From a virus, in IMG/VR virus record IMGVR_UViG_3300043409_000937, positions 1 to 34,777 of that record: a stretch of DNA of 34,777 nucleotides. One strand, 5' to 3'. The stretch's first letter is position 1, and every line of letters begins with the position of its first letter. A program made the translations under genes and the position numbers. This document shows, piece by piece, positions 14,978 to 23,432 of this stretch. Below the pieces are notes generated by a model, which was not told the DNA's origin, searched no databases, and was given only the letters and a program-made list of their open reading frames with translations.

Positions 14978-15174
14978 CGCTCGCCCAAGCGGCAGACCAT
15001 AGTCCGGCACAGCTACGACTTTTGGCTTCCGCAGCCTCGCGCATTGACGCGGGGACTGGGCTGCTCAATCTGCACACGACCTATGCGGCCACGGCCGCAA
15101 CAGTTGCCAAGGAGGGGCGCTCTGTTTTGGAACGCCTCCAGAAGCAATTGACCAAGCAAGCAAAAGGAGTCTGA
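14594..15174 (+). CDS. Probable frameshift fusion gpGT-like tail chaperone
   Basis: A -1 frame is open from 14815 (after TGA at 14812-14814) to the stop at 15172-15174 and contains a well-formed domain (VSLAEWVAECAVRCGLTLAQ, QLRLLASAASRIDAG, then a helical end). It has no good start of its own; the GTG at 14851 lies deep inside the upstream gene. A slip at TCT-TTT-TCC around 14842-14848 would join the first 84 residues to about 109 residues in the -1 frame, giving about 193 residues. Lambda uses the same -1 direction. The tape measure follows at once. Confidence 0.6.
14841..14848 (+). promoter_or_regulatory. Candidate -1 ribosomal slippery site
   Basis: The bases CTTTTTCC include five T residues, read as TCT TTT TCC in the chaperone frame. 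A P-site TTT can re-pair one base back without mismatch. This is the only clear homopolymer slip site in the overlap of the two frames (14815-14977). It is not a perfect X XXY YYZ heptamer, so slip efficiency is uncertain. Confidence 0.4.
15164..15169 (+). promoter_or_regulatory. Strong ribosome binding site of tape measure gene
   Basis: AAGGAG lies six bases before the ATG at 15176. It stands out because many structural genes in this window begin without such a site. It lies inside the last codons of the frameshift product gene. Confidence 0.7.
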
Positions 15175-15175
15175 C

Positions 15176-17644
15176 ATGGCTGACACGAACTTACGGATTA
15201 AGATCGGGATGCAGGGGTCCGCGGACGTCAACGCGGGCCTTCGAGCCATCGGATCCGCCGCGGCAGGACTCCAGGCAACGCTGGCCGGCATCGCTGCGTC
15301 TGTGGGTGCAGTTGTCAGCCTAGGCGCTGCGATACAGCAGTCCGTCAAGTTCAACGCCGAATTGGAGCAACAGGCCGTTGCGTTCAAGACTCTCTTGGGC
15401 AATGCCGAGGCCGCATCGCGCCGCATGGCCGAGTTGGCAAAGTTCGCTGCCCAAACCCCGTTCGAGCTTCCCGAGATCGTTCAAGCCTCAAGGGTTCTCC
15501 AGAGTCTCACCAACGGGGCACTGGCGTCCGGTGACGGTCTTCGCCTCGTCGGTGACGCCGCTTCCGCGACGGGGAGACCATTGGAGGAGGCCGCTATGTG
15601 GATCGGCCGCTTGTACGCTGGACTCCAGTCGGGGACGCCCGTGGGCGAGGCCACGCTTCGGTTGTTGGAGATGGGCCTAATTTCCGGGACGACCGCCCGC
15701 AAGCTCAACGACCTAGCCGAATCCGGTGAAGGTGCCGGTCAGGCCATGACGATCCTGCGCGACACGTTCGGCCGCCTCGGTGGCGCAATGGCTGACCAGT
15801 CTCAGACGTTCAGCGGGTTGCTTTCAACACTCAAGGACACGTTCAACATGGCGCTGGCCGACATCGGCAAGCCGTTGTTCGACGCGCTCAAGGCCGGACT
15901 CACCGAATTAATTCCGGTGGTTGAGGAGATCGGAACCCGCATCGGTGCGTTTACCCGGTTGGCGGTTCAATCGTGGCGCGACGGCCGATTTGCGGAACTC
16001 ATCGGACTGACTATCGAGGCAGGAGTCGAATATGGGGTCGAGGCATTTGCCGGTCTCCGCGATAAGGTGCTGTCGTTCTTTACCGACGAAAGGGTCGCCA
16101 ACGCAATCGGCAACTCGGCAGCAACTTTGGCAGTTGGCACCGCTAGAGCGTTCATCGAACTCAACACGTTTTTTCAAAGCTATTGGAACTCGGTCGGGGT
16201 CTACGCTGCCCAAGCAATCGGGGCCGCAATCCGCCTTTCAATCAACTCGGTGCTGGCATCGGTTTCCGTCGCTACGTTGGGGCGAATTAATCTTCCGCTC
16301 ATCCAGCAGACGACCCCTAATTTCGACGAAGCTTTGGCAGGTGGAACCGCGATTGCTCAAGCCAACGCCGCAAAGCAAAAGGAGATCGTAGACGCATTAC
16401 TGGAGACTTACCGCGAGTTTATTGGGATCGAGTCCAGCATCACCGACGAAAGCGGAAAACAGGTTACCGCCCGCGAAAAGCTGAAGACTCTCATCGACCA
16501 AGTGTTGGCAGTCGAAAAATCCCGCAAGGATCTCACCGGAGGGGCTCAGGCCGTCATCGAGAACGAGGCAAAGCTCATCAACGTAAAGTTGGAGCTTCAA
16601 AAGCTGGAATTGGAATACAGTCGTCAGTTGCAGCAAATCAATCAGACACGCGGGGCGATTGAATCAAGCTGGCTGACGACCAACTTGGTGAAGTATCAGG
16701 AGAAAAAGCGACTTTTCCAAAACGAGCTTGATCTCATTGCCAAACAGATTACCGCACTCGAAAAGTTAAAGGCGACAGCCACCGAAACCGAGCGGGTGCA
16801 GATCGAGCAACGAGTGGTCGGCCTCCAAGGCACAGCAGGAGGAGTCCGAAACCAAATGACTGGAATGGGGCCGGATCCTCAGTCGATGGGGGAAAATTTC
16901 CAAGCCACGCTCATCAATCTGCAAAACCAGTTTGGAACCGTCGCGCAGCAGATGGCGGCAACATTCGCCGACGTGTTCAACGCTGCGACTGCGTCAATCT
17001 CAACCGGCATTCAAGGGTTGATTATGGGGACGATGACATGGGGACAAGCCCTGCAAAACATCGGTCTTTCCATCGTCAACTCAATCGTCAAATCGTTCGC
17101 TGACATGGTGGCCGGTTGGATCATGTCCCACGTCATCATGAAGGGCGTTTCGACGGCTTGGTCCGGGTTCCAATCAATGCTCCGAGGCAAGGACGTGGTC
17201 GAAGCAAACGCCACGGAATTGGCAAAGACTCCGGCGCTTGCTGCCAACGCGACACTGGCTTCGATTGGGTCTTACGGTGTGGCCGCTGTCATCGGCATTG
17301 CTGCGATTGCTGGAATCTTGGCAATGATCGGAGGATTTAAGGAAGGCGGCTACACGGGCGACGGCAACCCGAACGACGTGGCTGGCATCGTCCACCGAGG
17401 CGAGTATGTGGTCCCTGCCGACGCTGTGGATCGCATCGGACTGTCCAGCCTCAACGCGATGGCTTCCGGTGGCGTATCTGATGCCGGTGCATTTACCTCC
17501 GCTGCCGCCCCGGGTCCGATCACGCTCAACATGGGAGTCTTCGATAACCCTGCCCGGCTCAACGATTGGGCTCGGTCGAATGAAGGTCGCACGGTGCTGG
17601 TGGACATTATGCGCCAACACTCTCACGAATTTTCTCGCGCATGA
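15176..17644 (+). CDS. Tape measure protein
   Basis: This 822-residue protein is the longest helical protein in the tail module. The N-terminal part has IKIGMQGSADVNAGLRAIGSAA and the conserved tape measure block (FKTLLGNAEAASRRMAELAKFA, ELPEIVQASRVLQSL). Residues about 390-560 are charged coiled-coil-like helices, followed by hydrophobic stretches near 590-720 that may form the membrane-active part. The end has GGYTGDGNPNDVAGIVHRGEYVVPADAV, a common tape measure ending. Protein length sets tail length; at about 0.15 nm per residue it predicts a tail of roughly 120 nm. It is coupled to the next gene by a 4-base overlap. Confidence 0.92.
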   Translation: MADTNLRIKIGMQGSADVNAGLRAIGSAAAGLQATLAGIAASVGAVVSLGAAIQQSVKFNAELEQQAVAFKTLLGNAEAASRRMAELAKFAAQTPFELPEIVQASRVLQSLTNGALASGDGLRLVGDAASATGRPLEEAAMWIGRLYAGLQSGTPVGEATLRLLEMGLISGTTARKLNDLAESGEGAGQAMTILRDTFGRLGGAMADQSQTFSGLLSTLKDTFNMALADIGKPLFDALKAGLTELIPVVEEIGTRIGAFTRLAVQSWRDGRFAELIGLTIEAGVEYGVEAFAGLRDKVLSFFTDERVANAIGNSAATLAVGTARAFIELNTFFQSYWNSVGVYAAQAIGAAIRLSINSVLASVSVATLGRINLPLIQQTTPNFDEALAGGTAIAQANAAKQKEIVDALLETYREFIGIESSITDESGKQVTAREKLKTLIDQVLAVEKSRKDLTGGAQAVIENEAKLINVKLELQKLELEYSRQLQQINQTRGAIESSWLTTNLVKYQEKKRLFQNELDLIAKQITALEKLKATATETERVQIEQRVVGLQGTAGGVRNQMTGMGPDPQSMGENFQATLINLQNQFGTVAQQMAATFADVFNAATASISTGIQGLIMGTMTWGQALQNIGLSIVNSIVKSFADMVAGWIMSHVIMKGVSTAWSGFQSMLRGKDVVEANATELAKTPALAANATLASIGSYGVAAVIGIAAIAGILAMIGGFKEGGYTGDGNPNDVAGIVHRGEYVVPADAVDRIGLSSLNAMASGGVSDAGAFTSAAAPGPITLNMGVFDNPARLNDWARSNEGRTVLVDIMRQHSHEFSRA

Positions 17645-19665
17645 TCTCGACAACCTTTGCCAGTCAATCGGTCTACCTCCTGAACGATGCCCCGGACTGG
17701 GGATCGCCGGTCGGGGTGACGTTTGACTTGGTGACGCAGTTTGAGGAAGGCCTGACAGGTCGCGAAGCCCGAAGGCCCCATGCTGCAACTCTACGGGCCA
17801 AGCTTAAGTTCCGGCTGACAATCCAAGGTACAGACGCCTTCACGTTTAAGACCGCGCTACGGGCCTACCAAACGCAGCCAATCATCGTTCCGTTCTGGCC
17901 GCTGGCTGAGACATGGGCCAACCGGGCCAACATTGCAGCGACGGGGCTCAAGGTCGCTTATAAAGCCGACTGGTCACAGTACGAACTCTACACGACGGTG
18001 GAGCCCGGTTGGGTGCTGGCTGACGACCTTGTTGCCCCGGCCTTCTGGGGACGCTTGGAGGATCGGGAAATGGTCTGGATCAACGCCACCGTTGCCCAGT
18101 TTGACGTCAATTTCACCGAGACCGGATCGACGACCTACGCGCTGGTCCCAGGCAGTCAAACATTCCAGCCCGGACCCAACCTTGCTGGCTACGCCTTAAA
18201 CCTTCGCTTGTGGCCGACCGCGTTGGACTGGCGGGAGGTTCCCGAGTCGTTTTCTGTCCGAATCATCCGGGAGCAACTCGGATTTGGCCGGGCACCATTC
18301 GAGACGATTTACCCGCAGACCAACGTGCGTGAAGCCCAGTTCCGCACGATTACTCAGTCTTCGGCCGAGTGTTGGAAGCTCATTCGATTCTTCAGCGATC
18401 ACGGTGCCGGCAAGGCGTTCTGGACTCCGACGTGGCATTCCTCGGCAGTCATGGCCGCAGATATCGGAGCCGGGTCCACTGTGCTGACGGTGCAGTCTGC
18501 CGTTGGAATTCTGCCCGGTGACTACCTCGCGTTTGTGCAGGGGACCGGGATCGTGAACTACGCTCGGACAACGACCATCAGCGACCCCACGGTCAACCTA
18601 GCCAGTGCGCCCGGAGCATTCACCGCGGCCGATACCGTGGTTGCAACGCTGGTCCTTGCCCGGTTCGAGAAGCCGCGCCTCGGGTTGGAGTTCGTCATGG
18701 GGTCGCTCGCCCAAGGGGCCGTTTCCGTCGTCGAGCTTCCGCCAGAATACTCACCGGCCGGAGACGAGACCCTCGGAACGACCATCGGGCTCCTAACGAC
18801 TCGGGGCTATATCTACGAGCTTGCCCAGACCATAGGCGTCACAACGACGACCACCCGGCTAACCAGCTACGAGGCCGACCTGACCGTTGGTGGAAATACC
18901 TACACCGCCCGCCGCATGGACCACGGCATGGTCAAGCAGTCGCTTTTCTTGGATCGGGACGAGATTGAAATCCGGTCCGAGATCGTTGCCGGGGATCCGC
19001 TGGTCAAACTCGCCACTGTCCAAGCCGAGGCACCTGTCCGCCTGACGATCAAGTCGGTGGACGTGTCCGGGTCGAGCGGATCCAACGACACGGTGCTTTT
19101 CACCGGGGACATCATCGGGCTGTCGGTCCGCGGTTCAAAGTTGACGGCAAAGGCAGTATCCGCGGGGACGGTGTTCGACCGGATCTACCCACGGTTCAGA
19201 ATGCAGATTGGCTGCAACCACGCGCTGTTCTCGACCGGCTGCGGGCTATCCAGCGCCGCGTGGCAATTCACTGCCACCCTGAGCAACCCTGGCACGGTCG
19301 GCTACCCATTCACGTTCGATCTGACAAGCCTTGCCCGAACCATCGGATCCGTTCCAACGATCACCGCGGGCTGGTTTTCCGGTGGGTGGGTTGAGTTTCA
19401 ATCTGGTGCGAACCTCAGCCGTCGGGCAATCATCGACAACACCGCGCCAGTATCCGGGGCGATGACAATCACGTTGGCAAGGGATCCAAGCCCGTTTCCG
19501 CCGCCGTTCTCGACCGTCAAACTGTTCCCGGGCTGCGACGGATCAAAGGCAACGTGCACTGACAAATTTGCCAACTACGCCAATTTTGGAGGGCATCCGT
19601 TCTTGCCGGCCACCAACCCGTCGTTGGTAAAAGTCTCACAGAATGTCGGTGGAGGTAAAAAATGA
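17641..19665 (+). CDS. Distal tail hub protein with BR0599/gpL-type cysteine domain
   Basis: The 674-residue protein overlaps the tape measure stop (ATGA). The N-terminal half is beta-rich with RLTIQGTDAFTFKTALRAYQTQPIIVPFWPL. The middle has SVRIIREQLGFGRAPFETIYPQ, which looks like a distal tail protein ring. The last ~280 residues (YIYELAQTIGVTTTTTRLTSYEADLTVGGNTYTARRMDHG) resemble phage BR0599/GTA tail proteins. Cys525, Cys534, Cys632 and Cys639 with NYANFGGHPFLPA are like the iron-sulfur domain of lambda gpL. The gene looks like a fusion of a distal tail protein and a gpL-like protein. Metal binding is inferred. Confidence 0.75.
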   Translation: MISTTFASQSVYLLNDAPDWGSPVGVTFDLVTQFEEGLTGREARRPHAATLRAKLKFRLTIQGTDAFTFKTALRAYQTQPIIVPFWPLAETWANRANIAATGLKVAYKADWSQYELYTTVEPGWVLADDLVAPAFWGRLEDREMVWINATVAQFDVNFTETGSTTYALVPGSQTFQPGPNLAGYALNLRLWPTALDWREVPESFSVRIIREQLGFGRAPFETIYPQTNVREAQFRTITQSSAECWKLIRFFSDHGAGKAFWTPTWHSSAVMAADIGAGSTVLTVQSAVGILPGDYLAFVQGTGIVNYARTTTISDPTVNLASAPGAFTAADTVVATLVLARFEKPRLGLEFVMGSLAQGAVSVVELPPEYSPAGDETLGTTIGLLTTRGYIYELAQTIGVTTTTTRLTSYEADLTVGGNTYTARRMDHGMVKQSLFLDRDEIEIRSEIVAGDPLVKLATVQAEAPVRLTIKSVDVSGSSGSNDTVLFTGDIIGLSVRGSKLTAKAVSAGTVFDRIYPRFRMQIGCNHALFSTGCGLSSAAWQFTATLSNPGTVGYPFTFDLTSLARTIGSVPTITAGWFSGGWVEFQSGANLSRRAIIDNTAPVSGAMTITLARDPSPFPPPFSTVKLFPGCDGSKATCTDKFANYANFGGHPFLPATNPSLVKVSQNVGGGKK

Positions 19666-20114
19666 CACCAACATGGTTTACCGAGGAGCGCATCGACGCG
19701 CTCGAAGTCGAAGCCGCCACATGGGTGGGGACGCCGTTTGCGGCAAACTCATCGGCCAAGGGGCTGGGAGTTTCCTGCCATACCCTCGCGGGCGCCCTCT
19801 ACGCCGCCGTTGGGTGGGGCGACATTCACATCCCTGAGGTTTCTATTTCACACGCACGCTTTGGCGAAAACTCTCTGGCCGATCCGTTTTTTGAAGCCAT
19901 GGCGGAACGCTTCACCCAGATCCCCCGCAACTCCGAGATCCTGCCCGGGGACGTTCTAGGGTTCCGCATCGGGCGCATCGTCCACCACTTGGGAACGGCA
20001 CTCCGCAACGGCCGGTTCATCCACGCGCTCGAAGGCCTAGGGACAACAATCTCGACCACCGAGGACGCAACCTATCGTTCGAGGCTCACGACCATCTGGA
20101 GGCCGGCACCTTGA
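19662..20114 (+). CDS. NlpC/P60-family tail peptidase (gpK-like)
   Basis: The 150-residue protein overlaps the previous stop by 4 bases. A catalytic Cys39 in GLGVSCHTLAGALY follows WVGTPFAANS, and His108/109 in GRIVHHLGTAL comes after PGDVLGF (Asp97); the third polar residue may be His121. This is the usual NlpC/P60 order, in which the enzyme cuts peptidoglycan stem peptides during DNA entry. In lambda and GTA tails it lies between the hub gene and the J-like tip gene, as here. The N-terminal helix ERIDALEVEAATWVG is typical of tail-associated members. Confidence 0.85.
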   Translation: MTPTWFTEERIDALEVEAATWVGTPFAANSSAKGLGVSCHTLAGALYAAVGWGDIHIPEVSISHARFGENSLADPFFEAMAERFTQIPRNSEILPGDVLGFRIGRIVHHLGTALRNGRFIHALEGLGTTISTTEDATYRSRLTTIWRPAP

Positions 20115-20308
20115 AGGGCGAAACAAAAAACCAACCGGACCCCGAACTCAACGACGCCAACACCGAGGCGGACGAGTTCTCGACCAACCAAGAGGCCGTT
20201 TCGATCCCTTGGTTTTGCGGTGAGCGCAAACTTGCGCTCCGGTGGATCTCACCGATTTACAACCAAATTACGAAAGAAGCTCCGCAGGAACGACCGGGCA
20301 AAAAATAG
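20111..20308 (+). CDS. Short tail-tip protein, likely split N-terminus of J-like protein
   Basis: The 65-residue ORF starts at TTG, overlapping the peptidase stop (TTGA). The first 28 residues are polar. The rest (EAVSIPWFCGERKLALRWISPIYNQ) resembles the extreme N-terminus of J-like tail tip proteins, where a P-x-x-x-G-x-R-K-L-A strand pair leads into the hub. In many phages this part is in one gene with the next ORF. Here a stop at 20306-20308 separates them, and the next ATG is nine bases later. It may be a separate accessory protein or half of a split gene. Confidence 0.65.
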   Translation: MKGETKNQPDPELNDANTEADEFSTNQEAVSIPWFCGERKLALRWISPIYNQITKEAPQERPGKK

Positions 20309-20310
20309 GA
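20307..20310 (+). promoter_or_regulatory. Ribosome binding site of tail-tip gene
   Basis: AGGA lies six bases upstream of the ATG at 20317 and overlaps the stop of the short upstream ORF. It decides the choice of 20317 over the further upstream in-frame start at 20242. Confidence 0.55.
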
Positions 20311-20316
20311 ATCACT

Positions 20317-23226
20317 ATGGGAAAAGGTGGAGGAAGCGGAACAAAAATTTACGACTACTACGGCACGATTGCCGGGGTGGTCTGCGCCGGTCCGGTCGAC
20401 GAATTGGTCTCCATCATTGTGGATGGGCGGACAGTTTGGCCGACCGCGACAGCTTGGAATGCCGGACAAGTTCTTTCGGTTGGCGATCTTAGGAAATGGC
20501 TTGGCGTGGTCTACAAGGCCACCCAGTCGCACACGACCAGCAACCTCAACAAGCCTCCGACCAGCACCCATTGGGTACGCTATTCGTTGGTGCGGACTGT
20601 TGGACCATCGGCTTCAAATCCGCAGCCGCTAACGATTGACGGCTACGGGGCAGCGTATCTGTACTGGGGCACAGATAACCAAACTCTGGATTCAGTCGGG
20701 GAGGCGATCCTTGCAGCAAACGGGCACCCAAATTACCGCCGGCAATGCGTTCTGCTGCTCAAGGCGTTTCTGTTTGGTCGAGAGCGCACGTCGGCTCCCA
20801 ACGTCGAGGTCATCGTCCGGCGCAAACCGAATCAAACGATCATCACCGGAGACCCGGCCGCGCTTACCGATGGACAGGCCAACCCGGTGGCCGCGATGGC
20901 CGACCTTTACACCGACCCGGTCTTTGGGGCCGCGCTAACAGTTGACGCGCCCGGAGGCCCGGATTCGACAACATGGCAGTCTGCCGCAACCGCGATCCAG
21001 AGCAACATTGACGAAACAGGCATCTCGCCCGTTTTGACTCAGGCCAGAAGCCTCCGACAATTCACGGCCGACTTGTTGACCTACTGCGACGGGTGGGTGC
21101 GGTTCTCGGCGGCCGGTGAGATCGAGGCCGGGCGGTTCCCACACAACGCAGCGCCGCCCGCATTCACCGCTGCCACGACCATTGACTACCACGACCTCAT
21201 CGACGAGGTGAGCTACACGGCCGACGGATGGGCCACGACCTACAACCAGACCCAAGTCAAATTCACGGACCGCGAACGCTCCTACAAAGACGGCTCCGTG
21301 TCCGTGGTCTCGGGCTACAATTACGTCGTTACCGGAGAGCCGAGGACCGCAAAACTTGACCGCCCGTGGATCACTCGCCGGTCCCAGGCATCCGAACACG
21401 CGGCCGAATACCAGAAAATCGTCGGTGAGCCAAAACTCTCGGGGTCGTTGGTTGTCCGCGCTGAGAAGGCCGCAAGCATCCGCCCGGGTGACCTATTTCT
21501 GCTGACCCACGACGCGCTGTCGGTCTCCATTATTTGCCGGTGCATTGGCAAGGATCTCGCGCAACCGCCCGCCGGTCGAGCAACGATCCGGTTTGAGTCT
21601 GACCGAGCATCCGCCCCGGTTCCGTTTGCTCCCACTGGAGCGCCCGACGAAGGCAGCGCCTATCCGGACAACGAAACGCTGTCGCTTCAACAGTTCTTCC
21701 AACCTCCGCCGTCAATGTTTTCATCGGACAACGACGCCGCGGTGGTCCCGTTAATTGGCCGAACATCTACGGTCACCATCGGAGCAAACGTGTGGCTGCG
21801 AAAAGATGATGCTTCGGGGTTCTACAACATCGGATCCATCGAGCAATTTGCAATCCACGGGACAATTCAGGCGTCTTGGCCGTATTACAGCCGGGCGACT
21901 GCAACCCGAGGCCGCTCGACCAACGTGGCAACGGTGACGACATCGGCAGCGCACAATCTGACGAGTGGGGACGTGGTCACAATCTTTGGGTTTGCCGACC
22001 CGACTTTTGACGGTCAGGTCACCGTCACCGTGATCAACTCAACGACGTTTAGCTACCCAAACACAGGGGCCGTCGTTTCAACGACCTCAGACACGGGCGG
22101 CACCGTGACCACGGGCAACGAGGACAACACAGAAAACCTCCGGGTGACGCTCGACGCCGGAACAGTAGCCGCCGACCTGTCCAAAATGCTGGACACTCAG
22201 ACCGAGGACGCAATCAACGACAACGCTGTGTATGTCGTAATCCTCAAAGCCTCCGACCGAAAAGTCTTTGAGGTTTCCACCCTTCGGGCCATGCGGGTGA
22301 TCTCTGGCGATTCGTTTTACCGGCTGAAGGTTCGCCGCGCTCGGTATGGCACCGCGACAAGGACTGCCGACGTTGGGGACAAAGTCTGGATCGGCTACCG
22401 TTCCGACTTGGTCTCGATGACCCACGAATCTTTCGTTGGCTATCTGGAGGGGTTATCGACCGCAACTTTCCGCCTTCAATCAGCCAACGCCGAATCGGTG
22501 GCTGATTTATCCAACACGACGCTCTGCCCAAATATCTCCTACACGTTCGCCGATCCCTACGCGCCGACGACGGTCTTCACTTCGGTCAAATCGGATGGAG
22601 TCGAAATGGTTGCCGGTGACTTTTTGACTCACCACCTCCCTGACGAACGGTGGACAATCGAAGCCACGATCACCGACGCATCCGCCGACCTTGTTGCGGC
22701 TCGCTTGTACGCAAAAAACGGGGCTCTGGAACTGTTGCTTTGGTCGGCAGAATACACGCCCTCAAGCCAGCAGCGCATAGTTGCAGAGTTCCAGATTCCA
22801 ACTAATGGAACGTGGCAGGTTTTTATTGCTGGCATTGACGTCTCTAGGCGCATTCGCCGAAAGCAACTGACGGTCGGAGGCGGTGCAACCTCGGTAAATA
22901 TTTTGGTGCAACAAAACAACACGGACACAGCCGCCCCAACTTTTAATCCTCCAGGCGTTGGTTTTCGGTCCGGTCAATTCCCGATTTCTGTAGTGCTTGC
23001 CACCACGACCGTCGGGGCTCAGATCAAATATTCAATCGTCAACCTCGGCGCTGCTCCCGGAACTTTTACGAACGTTGCAGCCACAAGCACGACGGTCGTG
23101 GTCGGTCGCGACAAGCGACTTTGGGCCAAGGCTGACCAAGGTGGAGCCCATGAGTCGGTGCTGCTCTACCACGAATACTACGTCGAGGTTGACACGTTTT
23201 ATCCGATTGGCACCCAGCCGCCTTAA
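20317..23226 (+). CDS. J-like tail tip/host specificity protein
   Basis: The 969-residue protein starts with KGGGSGTKIYDYYGTIAGVVCAGPVDELVSIIVDG, typical of J-like tip proteins. The hub region includes YLYWGTDNQTLD and LLLKAFLFGRERTSAPNVEVIVRRKP. A putative insert at about residues 525-600 (VATVTTSAAHNLTSGDVVTIFG, STTFSYPN) looks like a repeated beta module common in tail proteins. The C-terminal ~100 residues (PTFNPPGVGFRSGQFPISV, IKYSIVNLGAAPG) resemble a chitobiase/beta-hexosaminidase C-terminal domain and may bind a glycan. Together this protein would contact the host and open the tube. It is followed by a hairpin and the early genes. Confidence 0.88.
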   Translation: MGKGGGSGTKIYDYYGTIAGVVCAGPVDELVSIIVDGRTVWPTATAWNAGQVLSVGDLRKWLGVVYKATQSHTTSNLNKPPTSTHWVRYSLVRTVGPSASNPQPLTIDGYGAAYLYWGTDNQTLDSVGEAILAANGHPNYRRQCVLLLKAFLFGRERTSAPNVEVIVRRKPNQTIITGDPAALTDGQANPVAAMADLYTDPVFGAALTVDAPGGPDSTTWQSAATAIQSNIDETGISPVLTQARSLRQFTADLLTYCDGWVRFSAAGEIEAGRFPHNAAPPAFTAATTIDYHDLIDEVSYTADGWATTYNQTQVKFTDRERSYKDGSVSVVSGYNYVVTGEPRTAKLDRPWITRRSQASEHAAEYQKIVGEPKLSGSLVVRAEKAASIRPGDLFLLTHDALSVSIICRCIGKDLAQPPAGRATIRFESDRASAPVPFAPTGAPDEGSAYPDNETLSLQQFFQPPPSMFSSDNDAAVVPLIGRTSTVTIGANVWLRKDDASGFYNIGSIEQFAIHGTIQASWPYYSRATATRGRSTNVATVTTSAAHNLTSGDVVTIFGFADPTFDGQVTVTVINSTTFSYPNTGAVVSTTSDTGGTVTTGNEDNTENLRVTLDAGTVAADLSKMLDTQTEDAINDNAVYVVILKASDRKVFEVSTLRAMRVISGDSFYRLKVRRARYGTATRTADVGDKVWIGYRSDLVSMTHESFVGYLEGLSTATFRLQSANAESVADLSNTTLCPNISYTFADPYAPTTVFTSVKSDGVEMVAGDFLTHHLPDERWTIEATITDASADLVAARLYAKNGALELLLWSAEYTPSSQQRIVAEFQIPTNGTWQVFIAGIDVSRRIRRKQLTVGGGATSVNILVQQNNTDTAAPTFNPPGVGFRSGQFPISVVLATTTVGAQIKYSIVNLGAAPGTFTNVAATSTTVVVGRDKRLWAKADQGGAHESVLLYHEYYVEVDTFYPIGTQPP

Positions 23227-23248
23227 AAAATAGTTCTTCCCTTTTTCC

Positions 23249-23279
23249 CATCGTTGGGTTATTCCTCAACCCGACGATG
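23249..23279 (+). promoter_or_regulatory. 12-bp hairpin covering a start codon
   Basis: Left arm 23249-23260 (CATCGTTGGGTT) pairs with right arm 23268-23279 (AACCCGACGATG), with one G-U pair and a 7-base loop. The right arm ends in the ATG of the small zinc-ribbon-like ORF. It lies at the border of the tail and early modules. No U-rich tract follows, so it is a poor intrinsic terminator; a translation control hairpin or an mRNA processing site is possible. Confidence 0.6.
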
Positions 23280-23432
23280 AAGTGCCCCATCTGCAATTCA
23301 ATATTTGCTGCAAGCCTCCGCGAGATCGCGGGGGAGATGGGGCGTTCCACGTCAAAACAAAAGGCCGAAGCCGCCCGCCGCAATGGCAAAAAAGGTGGCC
23401 GGCCGAGAAAGAAAAATGACCGAGAACAATGA
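23277..23432 (+). CDS. Small CxxC/basic-tail protein
   Basis: This 51-residue ORF has an N-terminal CPIC motif (residues 3-6), a helix around AASLREIAGEMG and a very basic end with KKGGRPRKK. The KGGRPRK part is like an AT-hook or a nucleic-acid-binding tail common in small phage proteins. It overlaps the next gene by 17 bases in another frame, which fits the dense packing here. The start codon is inside a hairpin. The role may be in regulation of the early genes; I do not recognise a named family. Confidence 0.6.
   Translation: MKCPICNSIFAASLREIAGEMGRSTSKQKAEAARRNGKKGGRPRKKNDREQ

Noticed and set aside
17174-17788. 204-codon ORF on the minus strand
   Set aside because: It covers the end of the tape measure and start of the hub gene, both strongly supported. 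There is no coupled neighbour on the minus strand.
23305-23415. N-terminal extension of the annealing-type protein
   Set aside because: It lies over the small CxxC ORF in another frame. ATG 23416 is where conserved sequence begins.
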